Shown here: in pieces, positions 46,662-55,743 of the stretch
Layout: each line of letters begins with the position of its first letter
Numbering within the stretch: position 1 is the stretch's first letter
Source of the DNA: PALSA-278 sp963760285
Lineage (GTDB): Bacteria; Acidobacteriota; Terriglobia; Acidiferrales; UBA7541
Direction of reading: 5' to 3'
Length of the DNA: 64,000 nt
Assembly: GCA_963760285.1 (NCBI GenBank)
Contig: CAVXCI010000001.1
Span: 682,001-746,000 of the forward strand
Notes under the pieces: model-generated
Told to the model about the DNA's origin: nothing
Database searches by the model: none
The model's input: only the letters and a program-made list of their open reading frames with translations
Made by a program: the position numbers and the translations under genes

Positions 46662-48143
46662 ATGTCCACAACTGACAAACCGCGCGTCCGATTCGCGCCT
46701 TCACCTACGGGATATCTTCACGTTGGCGGAGCGCGAACAGCGCTTTTTAACTGGCTCTTCGCCCGTCATGTAGGCGGGACGCTGCTGCTGCGCATCGAAG
46801 ACACCGATGTGGAACGCAACCGCCCCGAACTGACGGATGGAATTCTGGAAAGCCTGCGTTGGCTGGGCCTTGAGTGGGATGAAGGCCCTTACTTTCAATC
46901 GCAGCGCCTGGGGCTCTACCAGGAAGCGGCGGAGCGCCTGCTCGCCGCGGGCGCCGCTTACCCTTGTTATTGCAAAGCATCCGGTTATGCAGGCGCGGAT
47001 ACCGTGACGGAAGAAGTGGAAGAAAATGACAGCGATGCGGAAAAACCAAAATTTGTCCGCGCGCCAGCTTGTCCTTGCCGGAATCTCCCCGCGGCAGAAC
47101 GCGCGGAGAAGAAAGAGCAAGGCGTTCCCTGCGCGATTCGATTTGCCACTCCACGGGAAGGAATCACACAATTCGAAGATGCCGTTCTCGGCGCCCGCGA
47201 AGTTCAGAATGCGGAAATTGAAGATTTCGTCCTGCTGCGGTCTTCCGGCGCGCCCACTTACCAACTCAGCGTGGTGGTGGACGATATTGACATGCGCATC
47301 ACGCACGTGATCCGCGGCGCCGATCATCTCTCCAACACGCCCAAGCAGGCGTTGATTTACCGGGCGCTGGGAGCCGCGCCGCCGATTTTCGCCCACGTTC
47401 CATTGATCCTTGGCGCGGATCGCACGCGCCTCTCCAAGCGTCACGGCGCAACCAGCGTCGGATCCTACCAGGAGGAAGGATTTCTCCCGGAAGCGTTTCG
47501 CAATTTTCTGGCGTTATTGGGATGGTCTCCGGGGGATGACGCGGAATTTTTGCGGACCGAAGAGTTGGTCGCGCGATTTTCCCTCAAGGGTGTCACGCGC
47601 AACAACGGAGTTTTTGATCGCGCCAAGCTGGAGTGGTTCAACACCCAGTATCTGCAGAAAATCCCGGTTGAGGAATTGCTTCCTTATGTGGAAGTGGAAC
47701 TGCGCCGCGCGGGGCTCTGGCGCGAGGAATGGGGCGGTGCCGATCGCGCATGGTTCGCCCATGTTGTGGACCTGCTTCGTCCCCGCACTCGTCTTTTGCC
47801 GGATTTCTGCACCTGGGCTCGGGGATTTTTTAGCGACGATTTTGGATACGATGAAGAAGCGCGCGCCAAGTTCTGGAAGGATGAGCGCCTGCCCGATTTG
47901 CTGGCGCGACTTGCGGATTCTCTCGCGGCCCTTCCGAGCTGGGAACATGACCCCTGCGATCACGCTCTCAGGAAATTAGCGGAGGAAGCCGGAGTGAAAG
48001 CCGGGTTGCTGATTAACGCCACGCGCGTCGCGCTGGTTGGCCGCGCCGTGGCTCCCCCGCTTTTCGAAACCATGGTGGTGCTGGGACGGGATCGTGTGAT
48101 TGAGCGCCTGCGCCGGGCTATCCCGGCAATTTCCGCGCGCTAG
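46662..48143 (+). CDS. gltX: Glutamyl-tRNA synthetase
   Basis: A 493-residue class I synthetase that charges tRNA-Glu, and in an organism with GatCAB also tRNA-Gln. Visible motifs: the HIGH-type RFAPSPTGYLHVGGARTALF, the LLLRIEDTDVERNRPELTDG stretch, RGADHLSNTPKQALIYRALG and the KMSKS-type RLSKRHGATSVGSYQEEGFL. A zinc site is built from AYPCYCKAS and PACPCRNLP, with a 30-residue acidic stretch (VTEEVEENDSDAEKP) between the two Cys pairs. The anticodon-binding C-terminus is normal. GGAGAGCCTGGG precedes the ATG. The presence of gatCA supports a non-discriminating enzyme; this is inference. Confidence 0.95.
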   Translation: MSTTDKPRVRFAPSPTGYLHVGGARTALFNWLFARHVGGTLLLRIEDTDVERNRPELTDGILESLRWLGLEWDEGPYFQSQRLGLYQEAAERLLAAGAAYPCYCKASGYAGADTVTEEVEENDSDAEKPKFVRAPACPCRNLPAAERAEKKEQGVPCAIRFATPREGITQFEDAVLGAREVQNAEIEDFVLLRSSGAPTYQLSVVVDDIDMRITHVIRGADHLSNTPKQALIYRALGAAPPIFAHVPLILGADRTRLSKRHGATSVGSYQEEGFLPEAFRNFLALLGWSPGDDAEFLRTEELVARFSLKGVTRNNGVFDRAKLEWFNTQYLQKIPVEELLPYVEVELRRAGLWREEWGGADRAWFAHVVDLLRPRTRLLPDFCTWARGFFSDDFGYDEEARAKFWKDERLPDLLARLADSLAALPSWEHDPCDHALRKLAEEAGVKAGLLINATRVALVGRAVAPPLFETMVVLGRDRVIERLRRAIPAISAR

Positions 48144-48190
48144 CTATCTCCACGGCGCGGGACGATGCTCTCCGATCTCTTTTTTTCTTA

Positions 48191-48757
48191 TTATTCTTTG
48201 GTGAATATTTCCGCGTGCATGGCGTGTGAGGGTGTCCCGGCTGCCGCCACCTGTATTGAGATGTGGACGGGCACATGCACCGGCGGCAAACATGAGCTTT
48301 CGTTGCAGGCCTGATACCGCAATGTGAAGGGGATTTCGATGGCGCCCGTCTTCACGTCCCCGGAGGCGGTGAGCTTGGCGCGGATCACCACTTTCCCTTC
48401 ATAGACATTCAAGGGCTGCTGCGAAAAACTGAACTTCACGGATTTCCCCGGAGGATAAACAATGTCGGTTTGCTGGATTCCCGCGGGCAAGTCCCCAGTG
48501 ATTGTGGTGGGAATCAAGTAGGGGTCTGAAATTTTATGTGCATTCATATGGTAGCCCGGCGGAAGTTCGGCCACGATGGCAATATCGAACTTACTGTTTG
48601 CCGGAACAGGTTCGCGGGACGCAAAACCCTGCACCTTGGCTACTCCCGCCGTGTGGGCCGCGCTCGCTTGCTGCGGCAGGATTCCTGCGTATGCAGCCTG
48701 ATACGCGCCAAAAATCACGAAAAGCAGCGGGATTGTTACGCCGAAAATCCGTTTCAT
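48191..48757 (-). CDS. Exported DsbD alpha-domain-like protein
   Basis: A 188-residue protein with a signal peptide (IPLLFVIFGAYQAAYAGI) and one domain of the DsbD N-terminal (DsbC-like, PF11412) type: FDIAIVAELPPGYHMNAHKI, YPPGKSVKFSF, and FTLRYQACNESSCLPPVHVP. In DsbD this domain passes electrons to periplasmic thiol proteins; the pair Cys in QACNESSC is the usual spot. Here it is a free-standing protein. It is the last gene of the ccdA-tlpA-cyaY set, and its ATG overlaps the cyaY stop by four bases. It probably shuttles electrons from CcdA or binds a partner in the periplasm. Confidence 0.8.
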   Translation of the reverse strand: MKRIFGVTIPLLFVIFGAYQAAYAGILPQQASAAHTAGVAKVQGFASREPVPANSKFDIAIVAELPPGYHMNAHKISDPYLIPTTITGDLPAGIQQTDIVYPPGKSVKFSFSQQPLNVYEGKVVIRAKLTASGDVKTGAIEIPFTLRYQACNESSCLPPVHVPVHISIQVAAAGTPSHAMHAEIFTKE

Positions 48758-49086
48758 GGAATTTTGATCTCCGTGCCGAGCTGCTGAGTCAGGATGCGTC
48801 CCATCAATTGCTGAAGCGTCTCGCCCGTCTTCTCCAACACAAACGAGGCTGCGGTCTCGGACCACCCGAGCTTGAAACTCGTGGTCAACGCCGAAATCCA
48901 TATCTGCCGCACCGGAGAGTTGGGGCTGATCACAAAGCGTGTTTCATCGGCGTCTTCAAATATCATTTCCAGTTTTCCACTGCCACCTTCCACATCAAAG
49001 CCTTGCGTCTCGCCAAGGTCCGCGAGCTTCCGGCGCAAATCTTCCAGCGCCGCGTCGCTGCGTTTTTGAAATTCGTGCTCATCCAT
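48754..49086 (-). CDS. cyaY: Frataxin-like protein CyaY
   Basis: A 110-residue frataxin-family protein. It opens with EHEFQKRSDAALEDLRRKLA, followed by an acidic stretch that binds iron (the FEDADETRF region), then the beta-sheet with FVISPNSPVRQIWISAL, SFKLGW and the closing helix ETLQQLMGRILTQQLG. CyaY delivers or regulates iron for iron-sulfur cluster assembly. Unusually it sits inside an operon of thiol-redox genes, with its stop overlapping the DsbD-like gene by four bases and 52 bases after the tlpA-like gene. No iron-sulfur assembly genes are adjacent. The match is good but the family is short. Confidence 0.8.
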   Translation of the reverse strand: MDEHEFQKRSDAALEDLRRKLADLGETQGFDVEGGSGKLEMIFEDADETRFVISPNSPVRQIWISALTTSFKLGWSETAASFVLEKTGETLQQLMGRILTQQLGTEIKIP

Positions 49087-49138
49087 CGTGAATTCCGCCG
49101 GAAACGGTTTGCCTGATTCGGCAATCTGTCCTTTGCTC

Positions 49139-49681
49139 CTAGAGTTGGCCGGCGATTTCCTTTTCCAATTCGTCCGCGCTCACCAGGCCGAGGTGGCGTT
49201 TCACGATTTTGCCGTCGCGCGAAACCAAAAAGCTCGTGGGCAATCCCAGCAATCCGCCGAATTTCTGGGCGATTTCGTCGTCGCCGATCACGATCGGATA
49301 GTTCATGTTCATTTTCGTTCCGTCCACGTCAAACATCTTACTCTGGACGAACGGCGCAACCACGCTCTTCCCTTCATCGTCCATCGCCACCCCCAGCACC
49401 GTAAATCCCTTCCCGGCGTATTTCTGTTGAAAACCGATCATCCACGGAATTTCGATCTGGCAGGGTTCGCACCACGTCGCCCAAAAATTCACCAATATTA
49501 CTTTTCCTTTCAAACTGGAAAGGGTCAGATCGTGGCCCGCCAGATCCTTAAACGTTACATCGGGCGCACTCAGGTTCTCCGACGAGAGTTTCTCCTTGGA
49601 AACTTTCCGTGAATTGCAATGCACGGCGCCGAGAGCCAGCGCCAGGACGGCCACCAATACCGGCCAGGGAAACCTTTTCAT
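49139..49681 (-). CDS. TlpA-like thioredoxin-fold protein
   Basis: A 180-residue exported thioredoxin-fold protein. A signal segment (FPWPVLVAVLALALGAV) is followed by a redoxin domain with the active site Cys71-x2-Cys74 (VNFWATWCEPCQIEIPW), then FTVLGVAMDDEG, NYPIVIGDDEIAQKFGGLLG and the cis-Pro LPTSFLVSRDG. TlpA/ResA proteins keep cysteines reduced, for example on apocytochrome c. The longer frame extends to 49927 but ATG 49681 starts the usual protein. It lies 11 bases after ccdA, its expected electron donor. A lipoprotein form is doubtful since the lipobox is poor. Confidence 0.9.
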   Translation of the reverse strand: MKRFPWPVLVAVLALALGAVHCNSRKVSKEKLSSENLSAPDVTFKDLAGHDLTLSSLKGKVILVNFWATWCEPCQIEIPWMIGFQQKYAGKGFTVLGVAMDDEGKSVVAPFVQSKMFDVDGTKMNMNYPIVIGDDEIAQKFGGLLGLPTSFLVSRDGKIVKRHLGLVSADELEKEIAGQL

Positions 49682-49692
49682 TCCTTGCTCCC

Positions 49693-50556
49693 TTACCATA
49701 CGAAACGATTTAGAAATGCCAGCTTTCCGGAAAGCCATGTGAGCCGGTTCACGAAAATTAGTCCGCCCACGAAAAGCAGCAATACCCCGCTGAAAATTTC
49801 CACCGCATGCACGTGGCGGCGAAAGCGCTGATAAAAACGGAGAAAGCTGCTCATGCCCAGGGCGGTTATAAAAAACGGAATCGCCAGGCCCGCCGAATAT
49901 AACGATAGCAGAAAGATCCCCTGCCATATGGATTCCCGCGTCGCGGCCAGTGTCAATACAGCCGCCAGAATCGGACCAATGCAGGGTGTCCAGCCGAAAG
50001 CAAATGCAAATCCCATCAAGAAGCCGCTCACGGCGCCCGGCTGTCCGCCCAGATTGCGGAAGTGAAGGTCGCGGTTCAACCAGCGCGACAGAGTGGGACC
50101 GAGCAGAAATATCAGCGAAATGGCGAAGAGCCGAATGGGTAGTAATGCGCCGCGCGAAAAACCGCTTCGGAACAGGAGCACCGCGCTGATGGCCACCAGG
50201 ATGAGCCCGATCACCAGCCCCACGCGAATGGAGATTTTTGCCAGGACGCCCACCAGATGAAGTCCAAAAAGCAGAATCATGGCCCCCGCCAAAGGAGCCA
50301 GCAGGTTGCGATTCTGCAGCAGGAACGAACCTACAGCGCTGGCGGATGCGCCGAAAGTGATAAAAACAATCGAGAAACCGAGGATGAATGCCAGCGCGGA
50401 GCGCAGCAACTGTCCTCGCTGCGCCCGGCCCTCGCGCAATTCTTCCACACCCAGTCCGGAAAGCATGGAGATGTATCCGGGGACCAACGGCAGGACACAG
50501 GGCGAGAGAAACGAGACGAGGCCAGCGAGAAACGCGGCAAATGCCTAGACATTCAT
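49693..50556 (-). CDS. CcdA-type thiol:disulfide transporter, N-terminus frameshifted
   Basis: An integral membrane protein of about 285 residues with six or more helices that carries electrons across the inner membrane. The conserved cysteines occur in LSPCVLPLVPGYISML near the start and FGWTPCIGPILAAV in the middle. The first of these lies in a stretch without an in-frame start: upstream it reads AFAAFLAGLVSFLSPC and then meets TAG. An indel near 50545 after ATG 50556 (MNV) would restore the start. The longer cytoplasmic loop before GWTPC is normal for CcdA. Followed by the tlpA-like gene, it is the likely source of electrons for the operon. Confidence 0.88.
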
Positions 50557-50697
50557 TGTGGGCTAAATTTCTTCTCCCCTTCGTGGTGAAAAATAATGCC
50601 CCGGTCTCAAATCTATGGATCGGATGCGGGTGACCACAGACTGGCAGTCTGCTCTGCCAATATTAGACGCCCCACATCGCCTTTCCTCTTCTCCATA

Positions 50698-52137
50698 CTA
50701 CAGGGAGGGATGCATCTGGTGCCACTCTGTAGCCTGTTCGTAGAAATACGCGATTTGCAATATGCGGGCTTCCTGCCAGTGTGGGCCGATAATCTGCAGT
50801 CCGATAGGAAGCCCAGCACTTGTGAAACCACACGGAACCGATATGGCCGGCAATCCGGTGAAATTTGCGGGCCGGCAGAAGCGCAGAACGGCGTGGCGAA
50901 TGGATTCCTCCCTTCGACGCAGCCATACATTCTCCGTCGTGGGTGACTGGGCATCCATAGGCAGGGCGGGAGCCAGAATGGCGTCCACCTTCTCAAAAGC
51001 GCTCTCAAAAATGTGCAGCAAAATTTCTCTGGTTGCCAGCGCGCGCAGAAAATCCACCGCCGAAATCCTTACGCCCGCGCGCAAGCGCTTTCGTACATCG
51101 CGTCCGTATTCTTGAACCCGCTCCGGGAAGTATCCCGCGGACACATGAAACGTGGCCGCCTCCGCCCCAGCCACCACATTGGCGGGGCCTAACGCGGCTT
51201 CCGCTCCTTGCAGCGAAACTGCGTGCAACGTTGCCCCTTGCGATTTCAGAACATGCGCAGCTTCGTCCACAGCATTCTGCACTTCCGGCGATGCTCCCTC
51301 ATAACATCCGCGCACCGGCCAGCCCAGGCGCAGACCCCGCGCGCCGCGCCGCAGTACTTTCGAATACGCCGGCACCGGCTTGGCCACTTCTCCATAGTCC
51401 CAATCATCCGTGCCCGCAATGCTTTGCAGGAGCAGCGCCACATCCATTACCGTGCGGCCCATGGGGCCAACATGATCCAGCCGTGCCGCCAGAGGGACCA
51501 CTCCACGCAAACTCACGCGGCCATACGTTGGCTTGAATCCTACAATTCCGCAAAAGGCCGCCGGCGTCCGGATGGAACCGCCCGTGTCCGTTCCCACCGA
51601 CCCATAAGCCAAACCCGCCGCCAGGGCCGCCCCAGATCCGCCGCTTGACCCGCCGGAAATGCGCTTTTCGTTCCAGGGATTACGCACCCAGCCGTAGTGT
51701 GGGTTTATGCTGGTGATGCCATACGCAAACTCGTGCATGTTCGTCTTTCCCAGCAGGATCGCGCCGGCCCGCCGCAGCCGCGCCGCCACCGCCGAATCGG
51801 TAGGCGGAATAAAATCCCGCAGAATCAACGAACCTGCGGTGGTGCGTATGCCGCGCGTCCATAAATTGTCCTTGAGACAAATGGGAATGCCATGCACGGG
51901 GCCCCGATAGTTGCCGCGCATGATTTCCTTTTCCGCCGCGCGAGCAGCTTTGCGCGCCGGGGCCGATAATACTGTCAAATAAGCTTTCAGCCGCCCATTG
52001 AGCCTGTCGATTCGCTGGAGCGCAGCCTCGGTCAGGTCCACGGGAGAAATCTTCTTGCTCCTCAATAACCGCGCAGCTTCCTCAATGGAGAAAAACGCCA
52101 GATCATTGGATGACTGGCGGGTGGAGATTTTCGCCAT
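50698..52137 (-). CDS. Amidase-signature enzyme (GatA paralogue)
   Basis: A 479-residue amidase with the full Ser-cisSer-Lys triad: Lys89 (PICLKDNL), Ser164 (SGGSSGGSGAALAAGLA) and Ser188 (GTDTGGSIRTPAAFCG). It resembles GatA but is not next to gatC or gatB; the true GatA is at 1895-3337. It could be a hydrolase of aryl or aliphatic amides. Its ATG overlaps the lptD stop by one base (TGATG), so it is probably co-transcribed with lptD, which is unusual and may mean that its substrate belongs to the cell envelope, but that is speculation. No signal peptide is seen. Frame is intact. Confidence 0.85.
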   Translation of the reverse strand: MAKISTRQSSNDLAFFSIEEAARLLRSKKISPVDLTEAALQRIDRLNGRLKAYLTVLSAPARKAARAAEKEIMRGNYRGPVHGIPICLKDNLWTRGIRTTAGSLILRDFIPPTDSAVAARLRRAGAILLGKTNMHEFAYGITSINPHYGWVRNPWNEKRISGGSSGGSGAALAAGLAYGSVGTDTGGSIRTPAAFCGIVGFKPTYGRVSLRGVVPLAARLDHVGPMGRTVMDVALLLQSIAGTDDWDYGEVAKPVPAYSKVLRRGARGLRLGWPVRGCYEGASPEVQNAVDEAAHVLKSQGATLHAVSLQGAEAALGPANVVAGAEAATFHVSAGYFPERVQEYGRDVRKRLRAGVRISAVDFLRALATREILLHIFESAFEKVDAILAPALPMDAQSPTTENVWLRRREESIRHAVLRFCRPANFTGLPAISVPCGFTSAGLPIGLQIIGPHWQEARILQIAYFYEQATEWHQMHPSL

Positions 52138-54467
52138 CAGAAAATCTTCTCCTGGCGGCGGAGATTTCCAGCCGAACCGATGTTGGCGATCAAAAAAACA
52201 ATGCGGAATTGATTTTCCACGCGCACGTTGCCCAATTCGAATCGCCGGTATTCCAGACCGATACCGCAACAGGAGCCGTTATAGGACAATTGCGCAACCT
52301 GGTTCTGGAAAATATTCTCTGTTACGTCGTAGCTGACCCCCACGTCCGCATTCCACCCCGGCCGGTTGAGGTCCCCATATCCCACCAGGGCGCGAATTTG
52401 ATTGGACCGCGGTGGCAACAGGGGGGGGGAGTGCGATGGATTCGGCGGCGGGAGTAAAGTGCTGCTGGATGGAATGTTGATGGTGGAAAAATTTCCCAGA
52501 GTGATGAAGGAGTCATGATAGGGTTTTAGTTTCAACAGTGTGCCGATTCCCGTGAATTTGCCGCGAACGGGATCATAATCCGCGCGAACCTGTGCGTCAT
52601 AAATGCCGCCAGGATCCAAACGCAGGTCACTAATAATCGGCGAGAACCGCCGGGCCACATTCGCGAAAGCAAACGGCGTGAGCGCGTCCAGCGTCTGGAA
52701 AACGTTGCGTTGCCCGGGGGCCAGCGCGCCGCCAAACGTCGGATCAAAGAAATATTTCTGCGTCAGCCGCAGGCTGGCTACTTCTTGCGCGCCTTCATCT
52801 CCGTCTTTCATGAAGAGCCGCTGGGTGATTCCATACTCCACTTCGTTGGTGTCCGTCAGCGTCTCATCCTCGTCATAGCGAATGAAGTGGGCAAAATCCG
52901 TTACGCCGTTCACAAGGTTGTAGGTAAGCTCCGGTTCGACGGTGTGCTTCCACTTCTCGTCTCCCGAACTCCAGATGCGCTCAATCGCCGCGGGGCGCAA
53001 ATCCAAGGAGAACTCTTCCGTCGTCCGCGTAAAGGCGCTGTTGGAAAAGGTGTTATTGAATAGCTGGCCGCCATAATATGTGGTCCGCAGCGTAAACGAC
53101 GGAGTGGCGCCAAGCCACGATCCCCAGTGCAAGGGTATGGTGACGCGCGGCGCGAATTCATATCGCTGGACGAAATTCGGAGTGTTGAAGGAAGGCGCGG
53201 AGTTGTCGTCACGATGCACCGCATCCGCGAAGGCATCGAATCCGAAATATACCGGAATGTGCGCCCAAGGGGACTGGTCGACAGACCCGACACGTGCCTC
53301 GGGCGCGGCGCGGAGGGTGATTTGCGTCTGCGGCGAAGCGGAGAAAAAATTCTGATAGCCCAACGCGGCAAAATTCACGCTGAACCCCCGGAAATTATTA
53401 GTGAGAAATGCTGTGTTATGGACTTCCGAGTTCACCGCTTGCGTGAACGTTTCCGAAAAAACGAGCTGAAACGTAAGGGAACTCAAATCGTTTAGATCCG
53501 CCACGGCCCGCCAGCCGTGCGGCAATAGCGTGTCCCCGCCGATATGGAATTTGTGGCCGCCCTGCGGCGCATTGCCGTCTATCCCGCGATCATCTACCCC
53601 GTAGAAACTGAAATCGAAATGCGAGTTGTCCGAAGGCCGCATGCGGATGGCATCATTCTGGCTGAATCCGCGTTTGCTCAGCCACGCCCCGCCGACCGTC
53701 GCATCCATCCACTCCGTCGGCGCCCAATAGTAGGAATCCCCCACGACCAGTCCCTTCACGGAAGATTCCGAAATGTCGGGAATCAGGAAGCCTGATTGCC
53801 GCACTTTGCGGCCCGCCGGAGCGCTGGCGTACGGAAGATAAATCACCGGAATAGAAACCAACCGGAACGTTGCGCCCTCCATCTGCAACGTTTTTTCTAC
53901 GTGCAAGGTGGCCCGCCGGGCGTGAAATGTCCATTTCGGCCGTTGGGGATCGCACACCGTGATTCGCGCGTCCATCAATACATACGTTTCATCACCAAGG
54001 CGTCTCACCTCGCGGGCTGTGAAGGAAAATGGATTGTCACTGATTAGCAGGCTGGGATTCGGCCGCCGCTGAATCGTGATGGTGCCGGTGACGTTGCGGA
54101 AGATGCCTTTTCCTGTTTCCAGGTTGTAGCTCCCGTCGGTGGCTTCCAGGTGTTCTGTCTGATAATCAAATTGCACGTGCCCGCGGATAAAGGCCGTTCG
54201 CGTGTCATCGTGGTACTCGGCGTGGTCGCCGCGAAGGCGCTTGTCTTGAAATACGATGTCCACGTTTCCGTCGGCGAAGAAGACCTTGCCCACCTGTCGT
54301 TGCTGGTCGGCTTCCAGCGTGGCTACCCCGCCGGTGGTTACGCGATGTTGCTGTTGCGGACTGGCGTCACTCGTCGCACCCCACAGCAGGCAAATAATGG
54401 TCGCTTGTGTAAAGAGAATCCGGAAGTACAACGGAAAGAGAGTTTTACTGGGGCGCGGGGGCTTCAT
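52137..54467 (-). CDS. lptD: LPS-assembly outer-membrane protein LptD
   Basis: A 776-residue outer-membrane protein. The signal helix (FPLYFRILFTQATIICLLWG) is followed by an OstA/LptA-like N-terminal domain (VTTGGVATLEADQQRQVGKV, FADGNVDIVFQDKRLRGDHA) and the LptD C-terminal beta barrel (PTEWMDATVGGAWLSKRGFS onward), ending in the family-like strand ERRFELGNVRVENQFRIVF. It would insert lipopolysaccharide into the outer membrane, which supports a Gram-negative organism. The start is ATG 54467; no strong ribosome site. The Cys pairs known in E. coli LptD are not evident. It is in frame and overlaps the amidase gene by one base. Confidence 0.85.
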   Translation of the reverse strand: MKPPRPSKTLFPLYFRILFTQATIICLLWGATSDASPQQQHRVTTGGVATLEADQQRQVGKVFFADGNVDIVFQDKRLRGDHAEYHDDTRTAFIRGHVQFDYQTEHLEATDGSYNLETGKGIFRNVTGTITIQRRPNPSLLISDNPFSFTAREVRRLGDETYVLMDARITVCDPQRPKWTFHARRATLHVEKTLQMEGATFRLVSIPVIYLPYASAPAGRKVRQSGFLIPDISESSVKGLVVGDSYYWAPTEWMDATVGGAWLSKRGFSQNDAIRMRPSDNSHFDFSFYGVDDRGIDGNAPQGGHKFHIGGDTLLPHGWRAVADLNDLSSLTFQLVFSETFTQAVNSEVHNTAFLTNNFRGFSVNFAALGYQNFFSASPQTQITLRAAPEARVGSVDQSPWAHIPVYFGFDAFADAVHRDDNSAPSFNTPNFVQRYEFAPRVTIPLHWGSWLGATPSFTLRTTYYGGQLFNNTFSNSAFTRTTEEFSLDLRPAAIERIWSSGDEKWKHTVEPELTYNLVNGVTDFAHFIRYDEDETLTDTNEVEYGITQRLFMKDGDEGAQEVASLRLTQKYFFDPTFGGALAPGQRNVFQTLDALTPFAFANVARRFSPIISDLRLDPGGIYDAQVRADYDPVRGKFTGIGTLLKLKPYHDSFITLGNFSTINIPSSSTLLPPPNPSHSPPLLPPRSNQIRALVGYGDLNRPGWNADVGVSYDVTENIFQNQVAQLSYNGSCCGIGLEYRRFELGNVRVENQFRIVFLIANIGSAGNLRRQEKIF

Positions 54468-54695
54468 GCGGCGCAGTTCTTCGGCATGAGAAAATGAGCC
54501 TAGCATGCCCCTGTAAGATGCCGCAATGCACCTGCTGGAATTCACGTCGTTGGAAGTCATCCTGACCTGCGCCGGGATGCATGGCTCGCGTTGCCATGTC
54601 TGTAACACGGGCCAATACAAAAGAGGTGCGAACTTTCCAAAAAGCGGTAGAATCACTTTGCCTGTCCGAAGGCGCCCGCAGCGCAAAACGGACCC

Positions 54696-55571
54696 GTGGC
54701 TCAAAGTTGTCCGCAATGTGGTTCCATCTGCCGAGATGACGTGGATATTTGTGCGTTTTGCGACTCCCCTCTTGGTCACGAGGAAGAAGTCGACCTGGTT
54801 CCTGCGGCCGTGGGGACACCCGATGAACCTGAATGGCGCACGGAAGTCACGCGCAAGCTGGACGCCTATCGCAGACGCCGCCACAATTCATCCGACGAAG
54901 AGTCCCAGACGCCGCTGCCTTTCAGCGAGCCGCCGCGTCCCAGTCCTCCCATCGCAAGACGCGCTCCCGTTGCTGAAACACCCCGGCCTCCGGCGCTGAG
55001 AAATAGACCTCCCGCGCCCGAACGCGTGGAGATCTCTGTCACACAACCCAGCTTGGACTTTACCCTGCCCGCCCAGCGCGTCCATCCGGAAACACATCTC
55101 GCGCCTCCCGCCGCGATCCGTGAACGAACCATTGCGGGATTGCTGGATTTTCTGTTTATTGGCGTGGTTTATGGAGGGTTCCTGATTTTCTTCCAGGCTA
55201 TCGGTGGGCGGTTGAGCATGACAAAATTGGACGCCGGAGTTTTTACCGCATTATTCTTCTTGATGTATACCTCCTATTTTTCTCTGTTCACCATATTTGG
55301 CGGTGCAACTCCGGGTATGCTCTTCGGCAATCTGGTAGCCGTGCGGATTGACGGCACTCCGCCGGACACTGGCCCCCTGGTATGGCGAAGTTTCGGCTAT
55401 CTGCTTTCCGGTGGGACTCTGTTTATCGGTTTTTTCTGGGCGCTATGGGACGAGGACGGCCTCACCTGGCACGACCGCATTTCCCAGACGTATATCACGA
55501 ACGCCCTGTCCGCCGAGGAGCCAACTGGGATTGTTCCATCGCGCCCACAACACAGCATGGCCGGGAAATAG
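54696..55571 (+). CDS. RDD-family membrane protein with zinc ribbon
   Basis: A 291-residue protein with three parts: a zinc ribbon (MAQSCPQCGSICRDDVDICA with FC following, two CxxC pairs), a Pro/Arg-rich linker of about 110 residues, and an RDD domain with three to four membrane helices (IRERTIAGLLDFLFIGVVYG, FTALFFLMYTSYFSLFTIFG, and a GATPGMLFGNLVAVR loop). RDD proteins are poorly understood; some are ion or heme-related transporters. The GTG at 54696 is the best start for the CxxC pattern. It diverges from lptD and precedes the S41 gene by 172 bases. Confidence 0.8.
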   Translation: MAQSCPQCGSICRDDVDICAFCDSPLGHEEEVDLVPAAVGTPDEPEWRTEVTRKLDAYRRRRHNSSDEESQTPLPFSEPPRPSPPIARRAPVAETPRPPALRNRPPAPERVEISVTQPSLDFTLPAQRVHPETHLAPPAAIRERTIAGLLDFLFIGVVYGGFLIFFQAIGGRLSMTKLDAGVFTALFFLMYTSYFSLFTIFGGATPGMLFGNLVAVRIDGTPPDTGPLVWRSFGYLLSGGTLFIGFFWALWDEDGLTWHDRISQTYITNALSAEEPTGIVPSRPQHSMAGK

Positions 55572-55675
55572 GATTGTTCCGGGAATCCGTAGCGCGGGAA
55601 TGCTACGCAACGGCAACCATTCCCTGTGCCCTGGGCCCCATTCGCCTGCCCCAGGAAGCTGATTCCCCCTCCAGG

Positions 55676-55684
55676 TGCTATACT
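55676..55684 (+). promoter_or_regulatory. Candidate extended -10 promoter for the S41 gene
   Basis: TG-C-TATACT at 55676-55684 is a good extended -10 element, about 60 bases before the ATG of the S41 protein gene. A -35 match is weak, which extended -10 promoters tolerate. No other obvious signal lies in the gap. Confidence 0.35.
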
Positions 55685-55743
55685 TTTTAGGTAGAAGCCA
55701 GCGTCTCTGCTTTGCCAACGGGCGTTGCTTCCCGAGGAATTCC

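Noticed and set aside
52710..53063. Plus-strand frames inside lptD
   Set aside because: Shadows of the minus-strand lptD frame, without any domain.
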